From the NCBI RefSeq assembly GCF_900143675.1, contig NZ_FRFC01000009.1, forward strand, positions 30,842 through 94,841: DNA of 64,000 bases. The letters are read 5' to 3'. The notes under the pieces were generated by a model. The model saw only the letters and a list, made by a program, of their open reading frames with translations, was not told where the DNA came from and ran no database searches. Below are positions 23,910-32,294 of the stretch, one piece after another. Source of the DNA: Candidatus Nitrosotalea sinensis. Lineage in GTDB: Archaea; Thermoproteota; Nitrososphaeria; Nitrososphaerales; Nitrosopumilaceae. Each line of letters starts with the position of its first letter. Within the stretch, counting starts at the first letter, position 1. The position numbers and the translations under genes are program-made.

Positions 23910-25088
23910 ATGAGTTCTGCAGCTCAAGCATTAGAAGAAGTAGCAGGAAAATTTGCTGCAGAAGCTATAAGACAAGATGCTCAGGGCGACAAGAATGCAG
24001 CTGCTGCTAGTTATCAAAAGGCCATTGATGCACTTGTAAAACTAATTCATTTGTTTCCAGAAAATACACTAAATGCCGTTTACGAACAACATTGTGAACA
24101 ATACAAGAAGAGAATAAACGAATTAAATCTTGATTTATCACATGATGAGAATAATCAAGTAAATCAAGATCATAGAAATTCCAATCAAACTACACTTGGT
24201 AACAATCTTGAAAACATGATAATTAAAGAAAAACCAAATGTGAGCTGGAAGGAAGTAATAGGATTAGAAGACGTAAAAGTTGCACTACGAGAATCAATTG
24301 TATATCCTGCTAGAAAACCAGAGCTTTTCACTCTTGGATGGCCTAGAGGAATTCTTCTTTATGGACCCCCAGGATGCGGAAAAACAATGTTAGCAGCTGC
24401 TACTGCAAGCGAGATAAACGGCTATTTCATAAATGTAGATGCAGCATCCATGATGAGCAAGTGGTTAGGTGATGCAGAAAAAAATGTGTCACAGTTATTT
24501 CACATGGCACGAGATACATCAAAAAAAGAAAGCATCCCAGTAATCATACTAATAGACGAGGTAGACTCGCTTCTTGGCAATTCTCAAAATGAAAACGGTG
24601 GCGAGATAAGAGTAAAAAACCAATTTCTAACGGAGATGGATGGAGTAAATGACAAAGGTAAAAACCTACAGGTATATGTCATAGCAGCTACCAACAAGCC
24701 TTGGAAGCTTGATTGGGCATTTCTTAGAAGATTTTCAAAACGAGTCTACATACCATTGCCCTCTGAAAAAGCCAGGGAAAACTTGTTTGTATCCTATTTA
24801 TCCAAATTGAAAAAAGACACATCAGTAAATGCATCAGAGCTTTCCAAGATGATAGACGGATACAGTGCAAGCGACATTAAAGATATTTGTCAATCAGTTC
24901 AGTTATCAGTAATAGATGAATATTTCACTTCAGCAGATTCTAAAGGAGACAGAGATCTTACACATTCCCAATTACGCGATATTACAATAGATGATTTTAG
25001 AAGGACAATAAAGAAAAGAAGACCCAGTGTAAGCACAGACATGATTGTAGAATATTCAAACTGGACAAGAGACTTTAGTGCAACATAG
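23910..25088 (+). CDS. cdvC: Cell division protein CdvC (Vps4-type AAA ATPase with MIT domain)
   Basis: A 392-residue AAA ATPase that remodels ESCRT-III-like (CdvB) filaments at division. Residues ~5-72 form an MIT domain (three helices) that binds CdvB tails. The AAA core has Walker A GPPGCGKT (152-159), Walker B VIILIDEVDSL (211-221) with D216/E217, and an arginine-finger region LRRFSKRVYI. The order and length match archaeal CdvC/Vps4. CdvA and CdvB genes are not in the window, in keeping with the scattered cdv genes of Nitrososphaerota. Confidence 0.95.
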   Translation: MSSAAQALEEVAGKFAAEAIRQDAQGDKNAAAASYQKAIDALVKLIHLFPENTLNAVYEQHCEQYKKRINELNLDLSHDENNQVNQDHRNSNQTTLGNNLENMIIKEKPNVSWKEVIGLEDVKVALRESIVYPARKPELFTLGWPRGILLYGPPGCGKTMLAAATASEINGYFINVDAASMMSKWLGDAEKNVSQLFHMARDTSKKESIPVIILIDEVDSLLGNSQNENGGEIRVKNQFLTEMDGVNDKGKNLQVYVIAATNKPWKLDWAFLRRFSKRVYIPLPSEKARENLFVSYLSKLKKDTSVNASELSKMIDGYSASDIKDICQSVQLSVIDEYFTSADSKGDRDLTHSQLRDITIDDFRRTIKKRRPSVSTDMIVEYSNWTRDFSAT

Positions 25089-25115
25089 ATGCTACATCCA
25101 AAGATTTCAAAGATA

Positions 25116-26354
25116 TTATTCTCTTCTTAATGCAACCATCGGTGACAACTTTGATGCTTTCCATGCAGGATACATTCCAGCAACAATGCTAAGTGTCAGA
25201 GAAAGCAACCATACTTTGATCAGATCAATAGGATCAAAGATCGGAGGAATATGAACAGGTGGGCCCCCACCTGCTGGACTTGTAGTGGTTGCAATGCTCA
25301 TGATATAACCTCCGCCAATACCAATAATCATTCCCAGCGATGCACCAAACAATCCAATAAGACTTGCTTCTACTATGAACAGTGCAAGGATAGTACTATT
25401 CTGTGCTCCTATTGCCTTCATGGTACCAATTTCTCGTATCCTTTCAGTCACCGAGTTGTACAAAGTGGTCACAATTCCCACAGCACCAACTACAAGTGCT
25501 ATGATTCCAACCATCAAGATAAATGCAGCATTACCACTTGCAGCCTGCTGCCTTACTGCAATTATGGCCTTTGGAGTTGTAGCACCAAGTGTTTTGCCAA
25601 ATTGTCCTGTAATCTCATTTTGTACAGTATCAACATCGTCAGGGGTTGCGGCTGCAACTATTAATTGGTCGTATTTGTTCACCTTGTGCAACAAATCATT
25701 TCCAGCATCCAGATTAATTATTACAGAACGATCTATCATAGTGTTTCCAGATGGTTTTAGAATCCCAGTTACTACAAAATTCTTTGTTACTGTGACTGAT
25801 TTGCCACTAGAATCTGCATATGTTGCAGTTGCACGAATTGTTTGACCCAATGAAACAAAGGCATTAGCTGCACCAGGAGGATTTACTATAGTATCCCCCA
25901 CTATCGCAGATGACCGGTCATTTGCTTTTACAGTAGAACCATCAACGTATTCCAGATTTGGCAATTCTACTATAAGTTTTGTAGGATCAATCGATGTAAC
26001 AGATACACGTTGTGTATTACCTTGCGAATCAATAGATACTGAACCAGTATATTCAGGTATGACATCAGATACTAGAGGTAGTGATTTTATCTTATTTACA
26101 ATAACAGTATTTATTATAATGGCATTTCCTGCAGATGCATCTCTAAATCCTCGTTGACCACTGCCAACAAAGAGAACATTTGCTGCAAGTGTATTGAATT
26201 GTTTTTCCAAAAATGCAGCTTGTCCCGCACTAAGACCATTTAATACTACAACAAGACTGCTGCCAAGTACAACCATCAGTATTGTTAATAATGTTCTAAC
26301 CTTTCTGTCAACTAGGGCCTCAAAAGATAACAGAAATAGATCTTTAGGATTCAT
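25116..26354 (-). CDS. ABC exporter permease, MacB/FtsX type
   Basis: A 412-residue permease. One transmembrane helix near residue 22-42, a large extracytoplasmic domain (about 45-270), then three C-terminal helices with the FtsX-domain features TERIREIGTMKAIGAQNSTIL and YPAWKASKLSPMVALRRE. That topology is the MacB/LolC class, which moves lipoproteins, peptides or drugs, or transmits mechanical force rather than importing. It is the last of three genes (ATPase, exported protein, permease) with 11-14-bp overlaps, so it is one operon. Confidence 0.9.
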   Translation of the reverse strand: MNPKDLFLLSFEALVDRKVRTLLTILMVVLGSSLVVVLNGLSAGQAAFLEKQFNTLAANVLFVGSGQRGFRDASAGNAIIINTVIVNKIKSLPLVSDVIPEYTGSVSIDSQGNTQRVSVTSIDPTKLIVELPNLEYVDGSTVKANDRSSAIVGDTIVNPPGAANAFVSLGQTIRATATYADSSGKSVTVTKNFVVTGILKPSGNTMIDRSVIINLDAGNDLLHKVNKYDQLIVAAATPDDVDTVQNEITGQFGKTLGATTPKAIIAVRQQAASGNAAFILMVGIIALVVGAVGIVTTLYNSVTERIREIGTMKAIGAQNSTILALFIVEASLIGLFGASLGMIIGIGGGYIMSIATTTSPAGGGPPVHIPPIFDPIDLIKVWLLSLTLSIVAGMYPAWKASKLSPMVALRRE

Positions 26355-28518
26355 TGTCTTTCTTTTTTACACCGTCAAATATCGAGACTATGTCAGTGTC
26401 TCCTTTGGTCAATAATTGTAATTTTTTAGATCTTGACTTTTTCCTCCTAACAAGAAATACAACAGCTGCAGCTATTCCGGCTCCTGCTACACCCATAACA
26501 GGCAAAGGAATTTGTTCAAAGATGGATGTTTGCTGGTTTCTCTGATTTGCTGTCTGAGGAACTTTACTGATAGCAACAGTGCCATTTAGTACAACATTAT
26601 GAAAATTCTTTAGATCATCAGCATACGTTACTTTGAATGCTACCTGATACATTCCAGGGGTTAGTAAGTTAATTCCTCGAATAGGTATGCTAAAGGGAAT
26701 AGGCGAATCTGGTGACAAGTCTCCTATGAATTGTTGTGAAGGACCTCCCCCTCTTCCTTGGAAGCCTTGACCACCCTGTCCTCCTCTTCCTTGGAAGCCT
26801 TGACCACCATTTCCAGAACCACCGCTACCTTGTCCACCTTGGAAGTTTTGACCACCTTGAGAACCAGTTGCCGGAGATCCTTGATCTGCTTGTGCAGATT
26901 GGAAAGATTGTTGATCATTTGTAGAATTTGCAAGTCTTGCAGTTCTCATGGCATCAATAAGTTGCGAAGGAGCAAGTTGTATAGTAGTATACAATCCGGT
27001 AGTACTTCCCTGATTAAGCAAATTACCAGCCAAAGTAGATGTACCTCCCAATGAAGTTACAGACAAGTCATAGATTTGTAGTTTGATATCTCCAACTACA
27101 AATGTTCCAAGTGTAAGAGAGTTTGTCTGAGCTTGTCCCTTTGAGATATAATTTGCTGTAAGTGTAAAAGAAGTCGGAGTATTGATAAGAGTATTTGCAG
27201 CATATACTTTAGTATTTAGGACTTGTCTATCTCCTGAACTCATATTCTGAATTGTCCAAGTAGATGGACCTACTATTGACACAGATGTTGATTGCGGTAC
27301 AAGAGATATAACAATATTAGACATTGGATTTGTACTATTATTTTCAACTGCAAAGTCCAGATCATCCAATAATGCAGCTGTAATCACAGGCGTAGTTGTA
27401 TTTCCTAAATAAGATAAGCTAAGAGATTGAGGTGGATTTGGAGCTATAACAAGTCCAGTGCTGACATTAGTAGTAGAAAGCTTTCCCCAGGCATTTTGAT
27501 AATTAATTTGTAGTTGCACTTCTTGAGTAGATCCGCTTGCGGCGGTACTAGGATATACAGTGGTGCTTATGACCGCTTTTGATTTTGCAGGTATAGTACC
27601 TAAATTGAATGTATTAGGCCCCAGATTTACTAACTGAGTTGTAGATGATTGGAGTACTACAGAGCCTCCACTATTGCTTCCGGTACTACCCTTTGAGTTG
27701 CCAAGATTGACAATAGTAGCTACAACTCCTGTAGCATCTGCAGAACCCTTGTTATCGATTTCTATGGAGATTGGATCCTTACTTTGAGGTACAAGGTCAG
27801 AAGTTACAGGAGATGCATCAAGTACTACTTTACCAGGAAGTACAAAAGGTACATTCAAAAGTGCAGAAGTACATTGCTGGCCAACTACTCCAACTTGGAC
27901 ATAATTAGCTACAACAGTAGTGGAAAATGTTCCTACTTTGGCGGTAGGTAGTACATTGATGTTAAAATACATCGTAAATGATGCTCCAGGTGCTACTTGA
28001 CCATAATAGTTACCCAGTGCAACATTGTTTGTTGTAACACGTGATGCTTGGTTGTATTTTTGAAGCAATTGAGGGTTTGCACTCTCACCAGTAGGTGCAA
28101 ATCCAGATGGCAGATTAAGAAAAGCAGTAACAGATGTTATAGGATAGACTGATCCTCTGTTATTGAAAACTACGGCAAAGACAGATGGTCCTTCTCCGGG
28201 CCCTATCTCTTTTTTGACAGGGTTACTAGTAATATCAGTGTCAGTAGAAGTTCCTTGATCTACCCAGTACGAGTCAACAACTACAGGTCCGCTATATGTT
28301 GCATCAAGAACGGTAGTTAATGGAGCAAAACAATCTTGCGTTTGTGTTATTGCCAGATGACCATTTCCTGACGGTACAACGGTGACAACTTGCCCATATG
28401 CATCAAAAGATGCAAGCATTGTAGGGATCAATAACATGGCAATCAGAATAGGAACTGAAATCTTTGTGGTCATTCTTTGGCCAAATAATTTTTTAATAGT
28501 ACTCTTAGTTGACGACAT
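26344..28518 (-). CDS. Exported, membrane-anchored beta-domain protein with Gly/Gln-rich region (ABC exporter partner)
   Basis: A 724-residue protein with an N-terminal signal/anchor (about 18-42), a long extracellular part made of repeated beta-sandwich (CARDB/NEW3-like, COG1361-type) domains, a low-complexity Gly/Gln/Phe/Arg stretch around residues 535-600, and a C-terminal transmembrane helix followed by a basic tail. The low-complexity stretch includes two DNA-level 26-bp direct repeats 33 bp apart (11-residue period). Encoded between ATPase and permease with overlapping ends, it probably acts as an extracellular adaptor of the exporter. Substrate unknown. Confidence 0.8.
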   Translation of the reverse strand: MSSTKSTIKKLFGQRMTTKISVPILIAMLLIPTMLASFDAYGQVVTVVPSGNGHLAITQTQDCFAPLTTVLDATYSGPVVVDSYWVDQGTSTDTDITSNPVKKEIGPGEGPSVFAVVFNNRGSVYPITSVTAFLNLPSGFAPTGESANPQLLQKYNQASRVTTNNVALGNYYGQVAPGASFTMYFNINVLPTAKVGTFSTTVVANYVQVGVVGQQCTSALLNVPFVLPGKVVLDASPVTSDLVPQSKDPISIEIDNKGSADATGVVATIVNLGNSKGSTGSNSGGSVVLQSSTTQLVNLGPNTFNLGTIPAKSKAVISTTVYPSTAASGSTQEVQLQINYQNAWGKLSTTNVSTGLVIAPNPPQSLSLSYLGNTTTPVITAALLDDLDFAVENNSTNPMSNIVISLVPQSTSVSIVGPSTWTIQNMSSGDRQVLNTKVYAANTLINTPTSFTLTANYISKGQAQTNSLTLGTFVVGDIKLQIYDLSVTSLGGTSTLAGNLLNQGSTTGLYTTIQLAPSQLIDAMRTARLANSTNDQQSFQSAQADQGSPATGSQGGQNFQGGQGSGGSGNGGQGFQGRGGQGGQGFQGRGGGPSQQFIGDLSPDSPIPFSIPIRGINLLTPGMYQVAFKVTYADDLKNFHNVVLNGTVAISKVPQTANQRNQQTSIFEQIPLPVMGVAGAGIAAAVVFLVRRKKSRSKKLQLLTKGDTDIVSIFDGVKKKDNES
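26750..26808. repeat. Two 26-bp direct repeats, 33-bp period, inside the Gly-rich coding region
   Basis: The unit at 26750-26775 recurs exactly at 26783-26808. It encodes the GGQGFQGRGGQ type repeat on the minus strand, with an 11-residue period. It is a coding tandem repeat prone to length variation, not a CRISPR array. Confidence 0.8.
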
Positions 28519-29278
28519 CTTTTTCTATCCTCCCATCTCGTAATAAAATTGACCTGTCTGTAGACTCTGCAAGTTCTGGATTGTGTGTTACCATTATGAT
28601 AGTACGTTTGAATTTATGAGAAAGCATCTTTAACATGTCAAATACATCCTCACCTGTTTTTGTATCCAAGTTGCCAGTAGGTTCATCAGCTAAAATTATA
28701 GAAGGATTATTTATCAAGGAACGTGCTATTGCAACACGTTGTTGCTGTCCACCGCTGAGATTTACGGGTTTTTGATTTCTTTTATCAGCAATACCAAGTG
28801 CTTCTAGAATTTTAATTGCTCGAGAATCTGCTTCATCACTTGATATGCCTGCAATTATCCCAGGAAGTTTGACATTTTTTTGTACAGTGGTCCTATTTAT
28901 CAAATTAAATGACTGGAAAATAAAACCAATGCGTCTGTTTCTCATAGTTGCAAGATCTGAATCATTAAGAGAGAAAATATCAATACCATCAATGTGAATT
29001 TTACCACTTGTAGGCCTGTCAAGTGCACCAACCATGTTCAATATGGTAGATTTTCCACTTCCGGAAGGACCTATAATAGATACAAACTCGCCCTTTTTAA
29101 TGGAAAAGCTGACATTATCTAACGCAACTACCCTACCTGCAGCAGAATTGTATATTTTGGACAGATTCTCTACTTTCAATGCAAGTGAATCATCATGAGT
29201 AATTTCGTTTTGAGATCTTTTTTCAACTACCAAGTCTTTTGTCATACTTTTCAAAATCAATCCCCTTTTAGAACTCAT
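28505..29278 (-). CDS. ABC exporter ATP-binding protein (LolD/MacB type)
   Basis: A 257-residue ATPase. Walker [10 protein letters not shown] is near residue 74, followed by the LolD/MacB mark [15 protein letters not shown]-loop FQSFNLI; signature [15 protein letters not shown]; Walker [16 protein letters not shown]. An N-terminal extension of ~30 residues precedes the domain, so one of the later starts may be the true one. It is the first gene of the exporter operon. About 95 bp upstream lies one copy of the 9-4-9 inverted repeat found before two neighbouring genes. Confidence 0.92.
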   Translation of the reverse strand: MSSKRGLILKSMTKDLVVEKRSQNEITHDDSLALKVENLSKIYNSAAGRVVALDNVSFSIKKGEFVSIIGPSGSGKSTILNMVGALDRPTSGKIHIDGIDIFSLNDSDLATMRNRRIGFIFQSFNLINRTTVQKNVKLPGIIAGISSDEADSRAIKILEALGIADKRNQKPVNLSGGQQQRVAIARSLINNPSIILADEPTGNLDTKTGEDVFDMLKMLSHKFKRTIIMVTHNPELAESTDRSILLRDGRIEKDVVN

Positions 29279-29368
29279 CCATTTTGAATTTAGAAGAGCT
29301 ATAACATGATACTGGTATAATCATATTCAATGTAATTCTCTGCCAATTTTAGAATAAAACGATTATCA

Positions 29369-29390
29369 AACCTTGTTAAGGAACAATGTT
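29369..29390. promoter_or_regulatory. 9-4-9 inverted repeat, copy 1 (upstream of the ABC exporter operon)
   Basis: AACCTTGTT-AAGG-AACAATGTT, an imperfect dyad. On the minus strand it is followed by TTTGATAATCGTTTTATT. Two closely matching copies with the same flank and orientation lie at 30054-30077 and 30658-30679. It lies 91-112 bp upstream of the ATPase start. Confidence 0.65.
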
Positions 29391-29425
29391 AGTGATAGGA
29401 CTACAAATTTGTATCAAAATTGTAT

Positions 29426-29587
29426 CTAGTACATGTTAAAACATGCCTTGTGGTAATATTTTGGAGGTCTTGCCCCAATTCGTATTACAACATCTCCTTC
29501 CAATAGCTTCACAGTACACTTGCGACACTCATTGTTGCCAAGAGAAGACAATCTTGCAACATCTCTAGGTTCTAGCCTGATTTCCAT
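29426..29587 (-). CDS. 53-residue zinc-finger-like protein
   Basis: A short complete frame from ATG 29587 to TAG 29426-29428. It contains CRKC (21-24) and H46-x3-C50, a CxxC...HxxxC zinc pattern, around a strand-rich VKLLEGDVVIRIGARPPKYY core. The sequence is clearly protein-like in composition and has no overlap with other genes. It sits 18 bp downstream of the paralogue gene at 29606 on the same strand, so the two are probably co-transcribed. Function unknown; small zinc-ribbon proteins of this kind often bind RNA, DNA or protein partners. Confidence 0.65.
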   Translation of the reverse strand: MEIRLEPRDVARLSSLGNNECRKCTVKLLEGDVVIRIGARPPKYYHKACFNMY

Positions 29588-29605
29588 CATATCAGCATCA
29601 TCTAG

Positions 29606-30016
29606 TCATTTCCATGTAGTTGATTTCTTAACAATGGAGAGTATCAGAAATGGTATTTTTGTTATATCAATCTGTTTTTCTGCAGATACACATAGTATAC
29701 CACATACCATCGGAAAAGTCATGAATATCACATTGTAACCGTATGAAAGGGTAAAATTTTCAGATCCCAGTTGCGAATCCTGCTCCTTGCGCATTCTTAC
29801 TCCAAGAGCAGTTTCCATAAGTAGCATATCCCTATCTGCCTGGCTGAGGACAGATTGAATCCCTTGTTTTACTTTCCAGGCAAGTATTTTGCCCTTATCA
29901 CTTATTATTCCTGAAGATCTCATTTGGTCATCCAAATTGAGTACAACATCACAAACAGATTCGAGTTCAGGTACAGAATACAAATAATTTTCAAAATTTT
30001 GAAATGTTGAACCCAT
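29606..30016 (-). CDS. Conserved archaeal protein of ~135 residues, paralogue of the one at 20.0 kb
   Basis: A 136-residue soluble protein. It aligns by eye with the protein at 20031-20426: ISDKGKILAWKVKQGI, DMLLMETALGVRMRKEQDSQLG and a hydrophobic VCGILCVSAEK strand occupy matching places. The fold is probably alpha/beta, function unknown. It lies directly downstream of the second 9-4-9 inverted repeat (38 bp before the ATG) and just upstream of the 53-residue zinc-finger gene, which probably shares its transcript. Confidence 0.72.
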   Translation of the reverse strand: MGSTFQNFENYLYSVPELESVCDVVLNLDDQMRSSGIISDKGKILAWKVKQGIQSVLSQADRDMLLMETALGVRMRKEQDSQLGSENFTLSYGYNVIFMTFPMVCGILCVSAEKQIDITKIPFLILSIVKKSTTWK

Positions 30017-30053
30017 ATGATTTTTGTTTCTGATTTAAAATAAAACAATTATC

Positions 30054-30077
30054 GAACTTTGTTCAGTAACAATGTTC
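30054..30077. promoter_or_regulatory. Inverted repeat, copy 2 (upstream of the 29.6-kb paralogue)
   Basis: GAACTTTGTT-CAGT-AACAATGTTC: here the arms extend to 10 bp with one mismatch. On the minus strand it is followed by GATAATTGTTTTATT, which could supply the TATA element of a leaderless transcript. It matches copies 1 and 3 in spacing, orientation and flank. Confidence 0.68.
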
Positions 30078-30124
30078 GTTAAAGAAATATCCAGTAAAAT
30101 CAAAAAATAAAGAAAAAGATGGGA

Positions 30125-30619
30125 TCAAGATTGAGATCCGCTAGGTGTTGTAGATGGAGCACTGCCAGATTGAGGGTTAGAACCCCATGAGTGTGAACCC
30201 ATTGGCTTGTGCATGCCTCTTGCGCCACCCATTCCAAATCCTCCCATTCCAAATTGGTGTCCTTGAGACTGGTACAATACAGAACCAGTTGATGGATCGA
30301 CAATCACAGAGTAAACCATGTTCTTGTCGTCAATTACCTTGAAACTATATACAACATAGCCCTGCATCACAGTCAAACTTCCACCTATCACTTTGCCACT
30401 AACTGCAGATGCAGCAGTGTCAGATGCAGCAGAAAATGACACCTTGACATTAGACATTATTGTTTGTTCAAGGTTGATAGAACCTTGGATTTGCGGTTTT
30501 TGGTTTTGAGTGCCCTGTACTTGTGCAGATGCTGCAGAGACTCCCACAGTAGCAAGAATTGCTACACCAAGAATCATGACAAGCATCTTTTTGTGTACAA
30601 AGATGTCTTTGGTATTCAT
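30125..30619 (-). CDS. Exported PepSY-like protein with Gly/Met/His-rich tail
   Basis: A 164-residue protein with a signal peptide (hydrophobic ~13-32, ending in an Ala-rich site) and a PepSY-like domain (~45-115) containing GGSLTVMQGYVVYSFKVIDDKN and VYSVIVDPSTGSVLY. PepSY domains often inhibit proteases or accompany redox/metal proteins. The C-terminal 45 residues are rich in Gly, Met, His and Ser (GHQFGMGGFGMGG), a composition that could bind copper or other soft metals. The third inverted repeat is 39-60 bp upstream, shared with the divergent winged-helix regulator. Confidence 0.72.
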   Translation of the reverse strand: MNTKDIFVHKKMLVMILGVAILATVGVSAASAQVQGTQNQKPQIQGSINLEQTIMSNVKVSFSAASDTAASAVSGKVIGGSLTVMQGYVVYSFKVIDDKNMVYSVIVDPSTGSVLYQSQGHQFGMGGFGMGGARGMHKPMGSHSWGSNPQSGSAPSTTPSGSQS

Positions 30620-30657
30620 ATGTACAGATACAGCAGTAGATTAATAAAAAATTGCTA

Positions 30658-30679
30658 AACCATGTCAGTGAACAATGTT
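30658..30679. promoter_or_regulatory. Inverted repeat, copy 3 (between the PepSY gene and the regulator)
   Basis: AACCATGTC-AGTG-AACAATGTT. It lies in the 77-bp gap between divergent genes, 18 bp from the regulator ATG (30697), where binding would block or steer both promoters. The minus-strand flank TTTAGCAATTTTTTATT matches the other copies. Confidence 0.65.
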
Positions 30680-30696
30680 AGTGATGCATCACTTTC

Positions 30697-31074
30697 ATGA
30701 TGAGATATTATCATGACAGATTTCAAGTAAAAAACTTAATACACAATTTACTTGCCAGAGTAATAACCTTGTCACATGAATACAGAGACAGAATTTACAT
30801 ACGAAAGGATATCATACTGAAATTAACTGAACATGGGGAACTTAATCAGACATCACTTCTTAGTTATTGCGGTTTGAATTTAATGAAACACAAAGACATT
30901 CTTGAGAGTCTAGAGAGAAAAGGTTTCATAAATAGAACAGAGCAGGCGTGGGGAAACAAGAAGATAATTAAATATGCCGTTACACAAAAGGGACGTGAGT
31001 TTTGTAGAATGATTTTAGAGCCTTATGAAGATATTTTTCCAAGGAGTGAAAAACATGACCAAGAACAAAGTTAG
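30697..31074 (+). CDS. Winged-helix transcriptional regulator
   Basis: A 125-residue protein with a winged-helix DNA-binding domain (about 25-110): IILKLTEHGELNQTSLLSYCGLNLMKHKDILESLERKGFI is the helix-turn-helix core in outline, followed by a wing with IIKYAVTQKGREF. Such proteins of the DUF4364/PadR-like size class bind as dimers to inverted repeats. It is divergent from the PepSY gene, and the 9-4-9 inverted repeat in the shared gap recurs before two nearby operons, which makes this protein the natural candidate for binding it. Effector unknown. Confidence 0.8.
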   Translation: MMRYYHDRFQVKNLIHNLLARVITLSHEYRDRIYIRKDIILKLTEHGELNQTSLLSYCGLNLMKHKDILESLERKGFINRTEQAWGNKKIIKYAVTQKGREFCRMILEPYEDIFPRSEKHDQEQS

Positions 31075-31111
31075 CGAAGCATTTTTAATGCAAAAGGAGT
31101 GTTTTTAGTAA

Positions 31112-31639
31112 ATGTCAGATCCGCATAATGACTCGTCTGGAAATAATGTACCTACTGACAAGGATGACAAGAAAGAATCTGAAAGCATTTTGAAAATTCT
31201 AGATGAATTACTATCACATACAAACAGTTCACGTCGTTTGTTTCTAATTTTTATTGCAAGTGCCTTATTTTTCGGACCAGTTGCTCTAATATTAGGAGGG
31301 GTTTTGCTTGAACACCCAGATTACAACATCAGACATCTAGAACCAGGTGGAGACAATTTTGCAAACATGCACCGAATGCCAGGGATGCACATTCAGATAG
31401 TAGATCAAAATGGGACAATAGTAAGAGAACTACCAATGTCACCTCCAGGAGGAGACAGAGTTCATACAGCACCCATATTCCTAGGATTGAGAATATTCAT
31501 AATCATATCTCTAGTGTTTGCAGCAATCTTGCTGTTTGTTGCAATAAAGGAATACAGATTCTTCTCACATTGGAACAAGAAATTCACAAGATACAAGACA
31601 TTAAAGGACAAGGTAGACAAGGAATTAGACGAAGATTAG
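31112..31639 (+). CDS. Two-helix membrane protein with extracellular His/Met-rich loop
   Basis: A 175-residue protein: cytoplasmic N-terminal ~45 residues, a transmembrane helix (RLFLIFIASALFFGPVALILGGVLL region), an exposed loop of ~65 residues rich in His, Met, Pro and Asp (NMHRMPGMHIQIV), a second transmembrane helix and a charged C-terminal tail. I do not recognise a family. It follows the winged-helix gene by 37 bp and probably shares its transcript. The loop might bind metal or sense extracellular conditions; this is inference. Confidence 0.75.
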   Translation: MSDPHNDSSGNNVPTDKDDKKESESILKILDELLSHTNSSRRLFLIFIASALFFGPVALILGGVLLEHPDYNIRHLEPGGDNFANMHRMPGMHIQIVDQNGTIVRELPMSPPGGDRVHTAPIFLGLRIFIIISLVFAAILLFVAIKEYRFFSHWNKKFTRYKTLKDKVDKELDED

Positions 31640-31678
31640 CATCAAGACTATAAGACAGTAAGAAATAGATCATAGAAA

Positions 31679-31951
31679 ATGTCAGAATCTCCCACATTAG
31701 AATACATACTTTTAGTTGCACATTTGGTAGTAGGCTTTTTGTTGGTATTTTTTTCTGCCAAGGCATTTACAAGAACAAAATACAAACCAATGATACTTTT
31801 AGCTATAGGATTTACATTATTGGTTTTGGGAGAAACAGTTGTAGAATATGCGTTTAATTTCTTGCAAAATGAAAATCTACAAAAAATAATCGAGGAAGGT
31901 TTTGAGATAGCAGGATTTGCAGTGCTTATACTAGCAGTAAAGAAAAGCTAG
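31679..31951 (+). CDS. Small three-helix membrane protein (DUF7521-like)
   Basis: A 90-residue hydrophobic protein with three predicted transmembrane helices (about 8-28, 37-57 and 70-87). Its partner 4 nt downstream is a winged-helix regulator. In other archaea small DUF7521 membrane proteins are commonly paired with winged-helix genes, which this resembles; the family label is tentative. The pair could be a minimal membrane-signal-to-transcription module. Confidence 0.7.
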   Translation: MSESPTLEYILLVAHLVVGFLLVFFSAKAFTRTKYKPMILLAIGFTLLVLGETVVEYAFNFLQNENLQKIIEEGFEIAGFAVLILAVKKS

Positions 31952-31955
31952 AGAA

Positions 31956-32294
31956 ATGACTGACAATGATGAAATATTATCAATTTTGGGAGACGAATAC
32001 AGCAGAAAGATACTTTCCATACTATCAAAAAATGAGATGAACGCACAGGAAATATCAGAGAATTTAGGCATACCAAGCTCTACAACATATCGCAAGATAA
32101 AGAATTTAGAGAATATCAAACTAGTAAAAAAGACCAAAGTCATAAGGACCTTGGAAGGATTAGATGAAAGTTATTACAAAAGTCTAGTATCTGGCATAGA
32201 GATAAAATTCAAAGACGGTGAAATTTCCTGCAAGATTGAAAGATTTACTATGGATCAAAAAATTCAGAGATTGTGGGAAAAATTTTCAGAGTGA
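31956..32294 (+). CDS. ArsR-like winged-helix regulator
   Basis: A 112-residue protein. Residues ~5-70 form a clear ArsR-type helix-turn-helix: LGDEYSRKILSILSKNEMNAQEIS then GIPSSTTYRKIKNLENIKLVKK. The C-terminal ~40 residues are a strand-rich wing or dimer region with FKDGEISCKIERF. It follows the three-helix membrane protein by 4 nt. Its 3' end overlaps the convergent membrane-protein gene by 9 bp. Confidence 0.83.
   Translation: MTDNDEILSILGDEYSRKILSILSKNEMNAQEISENLGIPSSTTYRKIKNLENIKLVKKTKVIRTLEGLDESYYKSLVSGIEIKFKDGEISCKIERFTMDQKIQRLWEKFSE

Noticed and set aside
26750..26808. Repeats considered as a CRISPR remnant
   Set aside because: Only two units with a 7-bp gap, in frame, encoding a Gly-rich tract; no spacer-like unique sequence and no cas genes in the window.
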